A stretch of DNA of 64,000 nt from Mesostigma viride (lineage: Eukaryota; Streptophyta; Mesostigmatophyceae; Mesostigmatales; Mesostigmataceae), in the NCBI GenBank assembly GCA_009746045.1, contig RPFO01000041.1, forward strand, positions 4,408,920 to 4,472,919. Reading direction: 5' to 3'. Both the position numbers and the translations under genes were made by a program. Shown here one piece after another: positions 54,497 to 64,000 of this stretch. Position 1 is the first letter of the stretch. Every line of letters begins with the position of its first letter. The notes under the pieces were generated by a model. It did not search any database. It saw only the letters and a list, made by a program, of their open reading frames with translations, and was not told where the DNA came from.

Positions 54497-55161
54497 ATGC
54501 AGGCCTTCTAGGCCATCTCCCCAAGCCGCCCCGTGCGAGCATGATCGGGATGCATGATCCATCATGGTGGTGCAGGTGCACATTGTGCACCCAGAGCAGG
54601 TGACAGTTTACATCCTCCACCTGCAGGTTGTAGCCCAGACTGCAGGGGACACCCCTAAAGGGCACTTTTCTGGAAACCATACCTATTCGTGTGCTAAAAA
54701 TCCAATGATGATTGGGGACCATAAATATGAAAAAAAAAGTTCCAGCCACTTGGGGGGGGTACTAGCCCCCACCATACACCGGTAATGCGCCAAAAATAGA
54801 AAAAGACGCTAGTTTAGTCACATTTTCCCTAGGGAAGTGGGCAAACATATTGGGACCAAATCACATATTCCCATATTAGTTCCCTGAAGTTTTGAGAAAT
54901 GCTACCTAGTTTTGAGCACAGAATAATCATGTTTAGACACATTGATGGATATTTTCCCGCAAAATGAGTACTTTTTTCCACCCCCCCCCAAAAAATCAAA
55001 TCATAAACACAAGGAATAGTGCCAAATCATATATTCCCAAATATTAAAGGTTAGGGGACATGCAGCCCCAAATTTTCAGGTCATTCTGACAAGCGCAGCC
55101 CTATTTGATGGATATTCCAAGATCGCCACCTGCGATGACGCTGACGGAGGTTTTAGCTAAT
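54497..55161. other. Non-coding interval with dispersed repeats
   Basis: No gene. About 54690-54800 is a diverged inverse copy of about 2790-2900 (shared GTACTAGCCCCCACCATACA-type core). The words TTCTGACAAG.GC.GCCC near 55085 recur at about 63970. Confidence 0.6.
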
Positions 55162-55166
55162 ATAGC

Positions 55167-55865
55167 AGTTAAAGCTCAATGTGTAGGGATAGATAGATTC
55201 CAATGCGCGCGGATAGATTCATCATGAGAATGGTTGGAATGGAGCTTGGTTAAAAATATAGGCTTACAGCACTCGTGCACGTGAGTGCTTAGGCACTAGT
55301 TTGCCAAGTCAAGGCAACACACGTGAGGCGGGCTCGCAAGAGATCTAACCAGTTGGCACTGGCCTATTCTTTATATACTTGTGCACTGTGCTTTGCTAGG
55401 CCTGAGCAGCCTCGTAGGCCTGCTCAGTATTAACACCCCCGGTACAGTATTAACAACCTGTACAGCGTCCAGATCCTATACAGTAGGTCTGCCATACAGG
55501 CACAGTGACCACAGAGTACAGTCCACAGTGATTATTGCGTCTGCACCCAATAGTCCAGGACTAAGCCTGCGGTACCAACAGACCACAGGTTAAGGTTCCT
55601 ATTTCCTGCGTACGACGTATTAATCCAATACCGTCGTAGGTTCAGCACCTAATTCCTGTCAGCCCAGGAATTACTGTCGACCCCATATGCCGTCGGCACA
55701 TATTCACGCGCGACTTAGAAGAACAGCCGGCTCGCGCTCGCGCGCGACCGGGAAGTCGGAACGCCATAACTTTCTTGATACTTGTCGGAATGACCTCGTT
55801 CCGGTGCCGCTGGAATCGCAGAGATATGCCGAATCAGGATCACGCCAATGCGCTTGGCGTTAACT
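55167..55865 (-). repeat. LTR, left copy (3' LTR in element orientation)
   Basis: 699 bp, AGTTAAAGCTC to GCGTTAACT on the plus strand. Confidence 0.93.
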
Positions 55866-55884
55866 CCAATCCTTTCTTTTCTTG
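55866..55884 (-). other. Polypurine tract of the minus-strand LTR element
   Basis: On the minus strand AAGAAAAGAAAGGATTGG abuts the LTR, as expected for plus-strand priming, and sets the element's orientation. Confidence 0.6.
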
Positions 55885-55933
55885 AGCTGTAGCAGCTCAC
55901 ACAAGTCTACATACAAACACACACAATGGGTAC

Positions 55934-56053
55934 TGGACATCCTCCCCGACTACAAGTCACAACCCACTGGGCATGACAGTCAGCTTGGATTCCTGGACAT
56001 CCTCCCCGACTACAAGTCACAACCCACTGGGCATGACAGTCAGCTTGGATTCC
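55934..56053 (+). repeat. 60-bp tandem duplication
   Basis: Two identical units beginning TGGACATCCTCCCCGACTAC at 55934 and 55994. Confidence 0.95.
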
Positions 56054-56459
56054 TTATTATATGTACATAGCACCCATACTGGTTCAGGAGCACAAACAAA
56101 TTACAATGAGTCCCTATCCCTTCCTGGGAGGCTCGTTGTGTTACCCATGTACAAGAGGTTGGCCAACTGTGGCAGCCCATAGGTGTTCAGTGAAGAACTT
56201 GAGAAGTATGTACAACCTTCAGGACCTTAGGCGAAACCCCACAGATCACCCACAACAGCTCATCAGAAAACATTGCTGACCCCCAGACAGGAGTCGGCGC
56301 TGGTAAGCTGCCCCTTATCGAACCAGATACAACATCTACGCGAAGCACATGCAAAACCACAAGCTCCTATATACTCATTCCAACCGTGGAAAATCAGGGG
56401 ACCTGTCGCCACCTCACCAGCATGGTGGATGGGTCAGCCAGTCCGTGAAACTCCGCCGT

Positions 56460-56485
56460 AAACACTATCGTATACGATAGTGTTT
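56460..56485. repeat. 26-bp perfect palindrome
   Basis: AAACACTATCGTA and its complement meet at 56472/56473. It is followed by a GC-rich hairpin-forming stretch (GGCGCGGCGCC...GGCGCCGCGC type, 56496-56526). Role unknown. Confidence 0.8.
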
Positions 56486-57779
56486 GGGTTCCCGCCAGAA
56501 ACGGCGCGGCGCCTGTAGCGCCGCGCCACTTCTAACGGAGGACACGTGTCCGGTGGGTCCGGAGACACTTAGGGACGAAGGTGGTGCATAGGTTTGGGGG
56601 GTATATTCGCCATAGCCTGGTTATTACAACGTGAATTGAGAATGTATCACGTGACTTTGGCGGGAAATTTTCACTCGCGCGCGCGCGTATCGAGATATGG
56701 CTGCCAACGTGCCGTTATCACGGAAATTTTTGCGTCTCGCGGCCTGAGACGGTTCAGAATGTCGCTCAGAATGATGATGCGTGTTTTTCGTAGGTCAGGC
56801 ATGGCCAGATTGGTAGGACTGGGAAAATACAGGTAGGAAAATACTGCCTTCTTGGTCTTCAGTGCCATATGAGTTATAGCTTACCATTTTTCGATTTTCT
56901 CTGTATGGCCGAGCAGTCTGCGCCAGCCCGAGCATCCAGGTTTGGTACGGGACATCTGCTGCAAGGTTTGCTGGGATTGCGGACGCGTTTGTAGGTCATC
57001 TTTGCACGGAATATCAACGTAGTAGCCATAGCGGATGCATGCATGATGCGGATATGGCGGCCTATGCCTGTAGCGCACTAGTATGTGTGAGATATGAGGG
57101 TCCCGGCCAGCAGAATCCGGGCGGGACGTGAATGAGCCAGGTACGGCAACGTGTTTGCATGTTGTTTGCCGCGGAATACGCCTGCCATGCATTATAGTTG
57201 ACGAGTTTATTGGTGCAGCATTTAGCAAGCTTCCATGGCGGCTGTAAAGAGTGGTATCAGCCCTGTGAGTGCGCAGTTTATGGCATTTCCTTAGAGTATA
57301 CCACCCCGTTAGTTCAGGTAGGCAACCCGTTTGCATTCCAGCACTTTTGCCAGTCTTTTGTAGCTTGTTATAATGCATGGCTGTGTTGCATGTCATAGAT
57401 GGCTGTCTACGCGCGCGTAACCCACACACGTATATGAGCGTGGTGCCATGTGCAAAACTCAATTCTGAGTGGCCCCCCCTGGTATGGGGATGCCTGAACT
57501 ACCTAATAAAATTATCCAACCTTGACATTGGTGTTTACAGCCCTCCCCTGAAAAAAAGGGGGGGGTTCCATGGTGTGATGCATGAAAATGTTCGTCTTTT
57601 GTCCAACTTTGACTGAGAATATCATGCAACCCACTTACGGGACTCAAGATATTATTGCATATTCTGAAAGCCCTTGAAGTGTAGATATTCCTGGCATCTT
57701 GGTTGAGGGTATTTGGAGTAGCGGTCTGGGAGTTATGATTTTTTTCATTTTAGGGGGTATGAAAGTGCCAAAAATGGCT

Positions 57780-57830
57780 CTACGGACTCACCAGGGAATC
57801 GACGGCACCAGGGAATCGAACCCCGCCCAC
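57780..57830 (-). other. tRNA-like B-box segment
   Basis: On the minus strand GGGGTTCGATTCC lies at 57812-57824. CACCAGGGAATCGA occurs twice in 32 bp on the plus strand. No full tRNA fold is present. It could be a SINE remnant captured by the LTR element. Confidence 0.4.
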
Positions 57831-58014
57831 AAACCACAGATCTGGGGAAACCTCAGACTGAGATGAAAACCCCAGATAGACATCTCTCCATCAGAGACAA
57901 TGTCAGACATTCCCACACCAGAGACATGTCTCACCCCTCAAGGTGTGCTCAGGATTATGTACAATCAAGCTCCCAGCCTGATATCCAGAGACTTAAGCAC
58001 CCAGCTCTCAGCTT

Positions 58015-58564
58015 TTAGACAGATAGACCGACTTGACAGTCAGCATTCATGAGCTTCCTCAGTACATTGTACTGGGCTGGGGCCTTGTGTGGCAGCTTGG
58101 TCAATGCATCAGCAGGGTTCTCCTCGCCAGGGATATGCTTCAAGTCAACCAAACTGGCCAACTCCTTCAGCAACAAATAATCCAGGTCCCGGCTTCTGGC
58201 CAGCTGCTTGTGAACAAACTGGACCATACCCATGCTGTCTGTTAGCAACAACGTCTCCATCTGCAAGGACCAAGGGGTAACTGAAGCCAGCTGAGTCCAG
58301 CTTTATGTACAAACTGGACTGGATCCCCTCACATATGGCCCTGCATTCTGCCACATCTGAACTGATACAGACCCTCTTCTGCAGTCTGCTGTACCAGCTG
58401 AACAAACTTGCCCTGCTCTGATAGAAAGCAAACAGAGCAGCAGATCTCCCCCTGACCTTAGTGACCTGGCGAGCATCCATGGAACTGTCAACAAAGATCT
58501 CCAAGGTGTTAGGCTGGGCAAAGTCAATCCCAGACAAAATCAGATCAGGGGTACTCTCCACCAA
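58015..58564 (-). pseudogene. copia-type RNase H remnant
   Basis: The minus strand reads LEIFVDSSMDAR, SLFSWYSRLQKRVCISSDVAECRAI, then after a shift near 58250 LLLTDSMGMVQFV, LLLKELASLVDLKHIPGEENPADALTKL. FVD...SS.AE...L..D......HI....N.AD.LTK is the Ty1/copia RNase H pattern. Upstream reverse transcriptase motifs are not evident, so the host element may be a deletion derivative. Confidence 0.75.
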
Positions 58565-59110
58565 CTGGGCTATGACGATCGAGGCTTCTCATCCTTAGCA
58601 CCTCATCAGGCATTCTGCTGTGCATCATCAATGATAGGGCCCACAGGTGGCAGCTAACAAACCACGCCCACATGCCTCTCAACTTGGGACATGTCGTGAT
58701 AAGCACTAACATCTCTAGTGGCAAGGACCAAGGGATACATATCTGAAGCAAATCCAGCAAACAACGTAATGTTATTCTTAGGCTAGATTGTCCAGATCCC
58801 CTCTCGTAGGTCCTTCAGCCTGCCACATATGCCCTTATCCAGAGCACAGATCAACCCTCACATACAAACTGTACATGTCAGGCTGAAACTCATTCAGGAA
58901 CAACCATACTGATAACCATGAAGCAACCATCATTGCAGGGTACACATAAGCATCAGATGATAGAGGCACTGAGAAGAAAACCCCACCCAGGCTGAATAAG
59001 GCACCACACCGTGGAGCCAACCTTGGGCTACCTCGTGCACAGATCCATATCACATCTGACAGTGTAACACCCCGAGGTCAAACATCAGTAAGGTTTTTCA
59101 GTCCCTGAAA
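58565..59110 (-). other. Possible degraded coding sequence upstream of RNase H
   Basis: Short minus-strand frames (58545-58760 and 58835-59053) contain no domain I can name. In element orientation they precede RNase H, where reverse transcriptase would lie. I see no YVDD-type motif. Confidence 0.35.
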
Positions 59111-59111
59111 C

Positions 59112-59365
59112 ATGTCCTCAGACCAGCCAACTCCCATATCACCCTGGGAGAAACCAAATCCATGGTTTTACAGCAAAACAGTCGTGGACAGAGTAAATCA
59201 TCCCAAGACCAGCCAACTCCATAATGAGGAGACAACCAAACTATATGGTTTCACAGCATCACATCTGGGATCAATCATAACTTCCAGGCCAGCCAACTCC
59301 AAACTAGGAGGAAACCAAATCCTATGGTTTTACAGCAACACACCTGGGAACCATCACAACTTCCA
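59112..59365 (+). repeat. About 85-bp tandem repeat, three diverged copies
   Basis: CCAGCCAACTCC recurs at about 59124, 59210 and 59290, each followed by AACCAAA..TATGGTTT.ACAGCA. The copies are diverged, unlike the LTRs. Confidence 0.8.
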
Positions 59366-62300
59366 TATGCTGATTGTCATACAGCAATCAATCTGAACAT
59401 GCACAGGCCAGGGACAGGGTCAACTGGAATCACACATCCATCATCAGCAACTCACGTATGCAGATGCTGATCTGTATATACCCTCCACAGTCGGCCTTCA
59501 GCATTCAGCAGGTTTCAGATTGCTCTTGAAGCATCCTCTGCAGGCTCCATAGTCCCGGACCTTGTAGACTGGAAATTTTCTTCAGGAAGCTTGTGCCAAC
59601 CCTTCAAACATAATCTGGTTTCTTCTCCATCTGGTAGCCAACTTTAAACATGCTGCACTGTTCCAACATTTTCTTTCTTTTTGAGGACATAATAATTCCC
59701 CAAAGCAGCATGGTTGCTACAAGAAACCATATATGTAAGCAACTGCCAAAACGGGAGACAAATATAAATCTGGCACTCAGCCATGTATGTATCCCCTGGC
59801 AACACTCAGGTAGTACCTCCTGCCACTCTGACAGCCTGAACTCAACAGGAAAATCTGGATCCACTTGACAATATTATTAGCCCCCTCAGGACACTGGTCT
59901 GCATCTCTGGAAACTGGAATCTCTGGAACTCTGGAACTCTTGAATTCTGGAAATCTGGATTTCTGGATTTCTGGTTCATCACCTTCAAGCTCGACAGGTA
60001 TCAGGCAGCTGAAGCTGACAGCATCTCAGGTTCACTTGCAGACACAGAACTCTGGACCCAGCAACACTCCAACGTACCACATTGGAGAATCCAGGATTAG
60101 GAACCCCCTTGCAACAGACCCTGCAGGTCTTGTACATAGTATGGGGGAACACTATTATGGATAAACTGTAAATACAGGAGTGATATTGCAGAATATACCA
60201 TGAACACTGCTTGGATGAGGAGCAATGCTGCCAACGGTTATATTTTCTGGCAACCTGCCAGTGCATATCGGGTATCATCAGTTTTCCATTAACACTGGAA
60301 AGTTAGGGTTTATTAACCAACTGTTAATTTTCCCCTAAGGCATGTTGAGGCCCTTTCCACGTGTGTCCCAACACAAAGCTAGACACCCAGGGGCAACTTG
60401 GCTCACCGACCAGCAGTTCTCCTGTATGCTGACCAAGATCCCATGTCAGAGACCTGAGCATTGGTATCCACTTTAATGTTAGCAGCCTCAGGACGTAGCA
60501 CCTGGATGAGCATGCTAGCCATCTTGGCACCGTCTTGTGCTTTGCCTAGCCAAGACCACAACATCTCTCTGGGAATCCTCCCAACGCAGTTATAGGCGCA
60601 CACCCGATCAGGCCTGGTGTTTGGCCGATCAATCCAGGGGTGCAGCCTGCCTGTCTGCTTGCCCAACCACCGTATATGAAGGTACCCCAGGGGCCTGGCC
60701 AGGGTCACCCTGGGGCCTCGATACAGCTGTAGCAAACTGATCCTCTGCATTACACCTGCAGCTGGCAAAGCTCAGGTACCCAGGTATAACTGACTCCCAT
60801 CAGCTTACCTGTCCTTGAATGGCTGATCACAGAACAGGCATATTATTGCTAAGGTGATGTTTCCAAAACCACTCAAAGCATTTATGGCCAACTGGTTTCC
60901 ACCTGGCTCACCACGCCAAGCCCAGCTGCCTAAACCTTGAAAATCAGATGCAAATGCTTGACTTCAGATTGTTGGCACAAATCAAAACATCAAACCGAAC
61001 ACTTGTTAGACCCTTCCCACACTTCAATCCAGAAGAGGTACTTCCTGGGTCTCGATCACTAATTACACACCAGCACATGGTGGTAACGGCCAACCGCGAG
61101 GCCCTTATCCACACCCTTATACAACTGTAATAAGGGTGCCCTTCCCTGTCATGCACTAGACCAGGGGCATTCTGCACAATGCTGTGAGTTGCCCACCCTC
61201 ACACATCAATACAGAGATCACATGGGAGCTCAACCTGACCCTGTGCAAACAGGCCAGTCACCAACAACCGTCAAATTATTGCAGTAATTTTGGAAACACA
61301 TTCAGCATCTGATCCCCCAGTGTGTTCATGCTTCAAGGAATAGCAACACCATGCTAGACCGAGCCTGGGGCTGTCCCTCACATATCCCTTAACAGGAATG
61401 ATGTACTCAACACCCGCTCGGGGACACACTCAACATACAAGCGGTGGAGAAAACGGCATGTTACTTGGCCCTCAAGCCCCTTCACACGCAGAACAGCACA
61501 ACTGTGCTTCGGCTACTGCATACATGACCCAGAAACAGCACGTCTTCAGCGAGACCTCCGGCTATGGGAACCCTTCAGCTCTCGCCTTATACGTTATCTG
61601 GCTACCCCCGACCAACAAAACCATCCCTGCCTGCCAGTCGCTGACTCAGGAAATGCTGACCTTGTAGGAGCTGCCTGCCAGTCACGTACACGCGCGCCAA
61701 CTAATAATGGACGCACCATCCATTAATTCCTTGCAAACTCCACGAGTTCTGCAATCACGGCCTCAATGCCATGATTCTCATAGCGCCATACCACATATAG
61801 CAGTGGAATGCTGAGAGCAAATATGCAATTAACTGCAACCTGCAGCCATCATTTGCCATCGCTCTACATACTCTAGATCTGCCGCCTGCGACATACCCGG
61901 TCGCTCGCGACATACCCAGTCGCCTGCGGCACACCCAGTCACTCGCGACATACCCAGTCGCCTGCGACTCGCGCCAGCATACTCGCGTCTCGCCAGGTCG
62001 CCTGTGACATTCTAGTCGCCCCGCGATACTTCGCCTGGCCATCCGCTCTTCTTGCTGCCATCTCTCGCCGCAGTCGATGCCCGACGTCCTCGCGTCGCAG
62101 CAATGCAATCATCACGTCGCGCAGCACTGCCATTACCTTGCCGCTTGTCGACATTGTCACCCGCGACTCGGAAAATTAACCAGGAACAACTTCTTCTCGC
62201 TGCTCCCCAGATGCCGACGCTCTCTCGTCGCAGTCTACACAACTTCACCCTCTAGCTGCCGACACGCCCACACCAGCGCCGTTCACAATCGCTCATCAAG

Positions 62301-63159
62301 CGGTATAAAGAGAACTCGACAGCAATCTGCAGCTTTGCAATATAAATCTGGAAAGATTGACGATGGATAACTCCACACCGCACAAACTGCAACCTTGGAG
62401 ATGACGCCTCGCGTAGCTCCTCGAGCTCGCGACCAGCACAGCTCGCAGCTATGTCGACTACATGCATGCGCGAAAACTCGCGGCCAGCATACTCGACAGT
62501 CAACACCAGCCGAGCTTGTCGTAGCCAACACTGCAGCAACATGCTTGACCGCCACCCATGGCAGCGAAACGCCTTCGCTTGACGAAAAATCTCGAACGCT
62601 TGAAACTCGTAGCTTCACTCAGCTGCAAAGCATAGCCATGCCGCAAACCGGAACGCAACCAATGATCTCGACTCGATCCATATGCATGCCGAACCGCATG
62701 CGCAGTTGACTCTTGATAGATCTGGATAACTCGATCCATTAAAACCCAGCAACCCACAAGGATCACTAAAAGCCGATTCCGCAACATCTTGTCATCAGGA
62801 AATGCGAAACAGCCAGGAGCGCTCGTCAACACGTAGCAGGCCAGCAACGAAACTCATTCGTCGCCAATAACGTGCCCGCAATCTGGATAGCTCAGGAAAC
62901 CTTCACGCAGCCAATCCAGCTAGTCCTGGCGTACAAACGCCCACCAACAACCTCCAAGATAAACTTAGCCTCGGCCGTCGTTGGGAACTCAACCATTCCC
63001 GGAACGCATCATAAACCGATAATCTAGTGCTACGCCCTTCTAGCTATCCGCTAGTCTCGATTCCGCGAGTATCCGCAGCAGTCCAGCGCAGGATTAAACT
63101 CGACGATGAAGCCCAGGCAGTAAACCGCCTTAATAGAACCGGAACATCGTTGTAATTTG
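59366..63159. other. Non-coding interior of the LTR element
   Basis: No recognisable gene. It contains a TCTGGA(A/T) microsatellite-like run (59905-59975) and a short repeat of CGACATACCCAGTCGCCTGC type (61885-61985). Small frames on both strands have no motif and look incidental. The primer site expected inside the right LTR (minus reading from 63159) has no TGG and is not identified. Confidence 0.6.
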
Positions 63160-63858
63160 AGTTAAAGCTCAATGTGTAGGGATAGATAGATTCCAATGCG
63201 CGCGGATAGATTCATCATGAGAATGGTTGGAATGGAGCTTGGTTAAAAATATAGGCTTACAGCACTCGTGCACGTGAGTGCTTAGGCACTAGTTTGCCAA
63301 GTCAAGGCAACACACGTGAGGCGGGCTCGCAAGAGATCTAACCAGTTGGCACTGGCCTATTCTTTATATACTTGTGCACTGTGCTTTGCTAGGCCTGAGC
63401 AGCCTCGTAGGCCTGCTCAGTATTAACACCCCCGGTACAGTATTAACAACCTGTACAGCGTCCAGATCCTATACAGTAGGTCTGCCATACAGGCACAGTG
63501 ACCACAGAGTACAGTCCACAGTGATTATTGCGTCTGCACCCAATAGTCCAGGACTAAGCCTGCGGTACCAACAGACCACAGGTTAAGGTTCCTATTTCCT
63601 GCGTACGACGTATTAATCCAATACCGTCGTAGGTTCAGCACCTAATTCCTGTCAGCCCAGGAATTACTGTCGACCCCATATGCCGTCGGCACATATTCAC
63701 GCGCGACTTAGAAGAACAGCCGGCTCGCGCTCGCGCGCGACCGGGAAGTCGGAACGCCATAACTTTCTTGATACTTGTCGGAATGACCTCGTTCCGGTGC
63801 CGCTGGAATCGCAGAGATATGCCAAATCAGGATCACGCCAATGCGCTTGGCGTTAACT
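63160..63858 (-). repeat. LTR, right copy (5' LTR in element orientation)
   Basis: 699 bp; it matches 55167-55865 with a G-to-A difference noted near 63824. Confidence 0.93.
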
Positions 63859-63863
63859 ATAGC

Positions 63864-64000
63864 CACACAAACACCCCTTTATACATCTAAGTCACGTGAA
63901 AACCAGCCAAACCACATACTACCGTCCTCTGCACATATGGTAACTCCTATGTTCAAGGTTTGACGTCGTTCTGACAAGAGCTGCCCAAGTTACAACCATT
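63864..64000. other. Flank of the LTR element, no gene
   Basis: Short unique-looking sequence; TTCTGACAAGAGCTGCCCA near 63972 resembles the string near 55085 left of the element. Confidence 0.4.

Larger units (their letters stand above)
55167..63858 (-). mobile_element. Young LTR retrotransposon with non-canonical LTR ends, minus strand
   Basis: Two 699-bp LTRs (55167-55865 and 63160-63858) bound an 8.7-kb element. They begin AGTTAA and end TTAACT instead of TG...CA. A 5-bp duplication ATAGC (55162-55166 and 63859-63863) confirms integration. I noticed only one base difference between the LTRs. The orientation is minus, because a purine tract (AAGAAAAGAAAGGATTGG on the minus strand) adjoins the left LTR and the RNase H remnant is on the minus strand. 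The interior is otherwise non-coding with tandem repeats, so the element is probably non-autonomous. Confidence 0.9.

Noticed and set aside
2286-54800. One large inverted repeat flanking the whole 2.3-54.8 kb block
   Set aside because: The two shared segments occur in the same order on both sides, not mirrored, so they are independent dispersed repeats.
56460-56485. Terminus of another TIR element at the 26-bp palindrome
   Set aside because: I found no partner sequence or target duplication nearby.

Overview
This window is eukaryotic nuclear DNA built almost entirely from transposable elements inserted into one another; I see no ordinary single-copy host gene. The evidence is GT-AG introns, LTR retrotransposons, LINEs with internal zinc fingers, terminal-inverted-repeat (TIR) DNA transposons, satellites and tRNA-like SINE fragments. 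The LINE and chromovirus types and the short introns would fit a green alga, a charophyte or another protist with a repeat-rich genome. I cannot name the species from sequence alone.

Layout. 1-2042: an L1-type ORF1 cut by a 948-bp giant palindrome. 2967-12048: minus-strand 5' part of a Ty3-type element, itself cut by two TIR elements; the larger one (3301-9780) contains a LINE with PHD, RING, reverse transcriptase and restriction-like endonuclease domains, fronted by 231-bp tandem monomers. 12049-12949: fragment of an older Ty3. 12950-49404: a Ty3 chromovirus with both LTRs. Its leader contains a piggyBac-like element (14498-16221). An extra reading frame downstream of pol is split by a 23,125-bp TIR transposon (22288-45412). 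49405-53273: older Ty3 remnants on the minus strand. 53500-54485: an L1-type ORF1 pseudogene followed by a 5'-truncated LINE. 55167-63858: a young LTR element on the minus strand with a copia-type RNase H remnant.

The 23-kb transposon is the main candidate for an undescribed system. It has matching TIRs, a 4-bp target duplication (CTAT), and removing it restores an open frame across the insertion site. It carries a multi-exon transposase-like gene on the plus strand, a small plus-strand gene, and a roughly 9-exon unknown gene on the minus strand. In the middle are 3.4 kb of inverted 30-bp satellites. More than 20 copies of a short palindrome centred on CTGCAG lie in its introns and spacers, and I saw none outside it.

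A second candidate is a family of hierarchical palindromes. Two examples (127-1074 and 39989-40986) share the plan P-U'-P-U-P, where P is itself a palindrome and U carries a tRNA-like T-arm. Each has a precise 5-bp target duplication and sits inside a coding frame that becomes continuous when it is removed. Target duplications (CTTTT at 12049 and its complement at 49405) also show that the 37-kb block 12049-49404 was inverted by recombination between two Ty3 copies.
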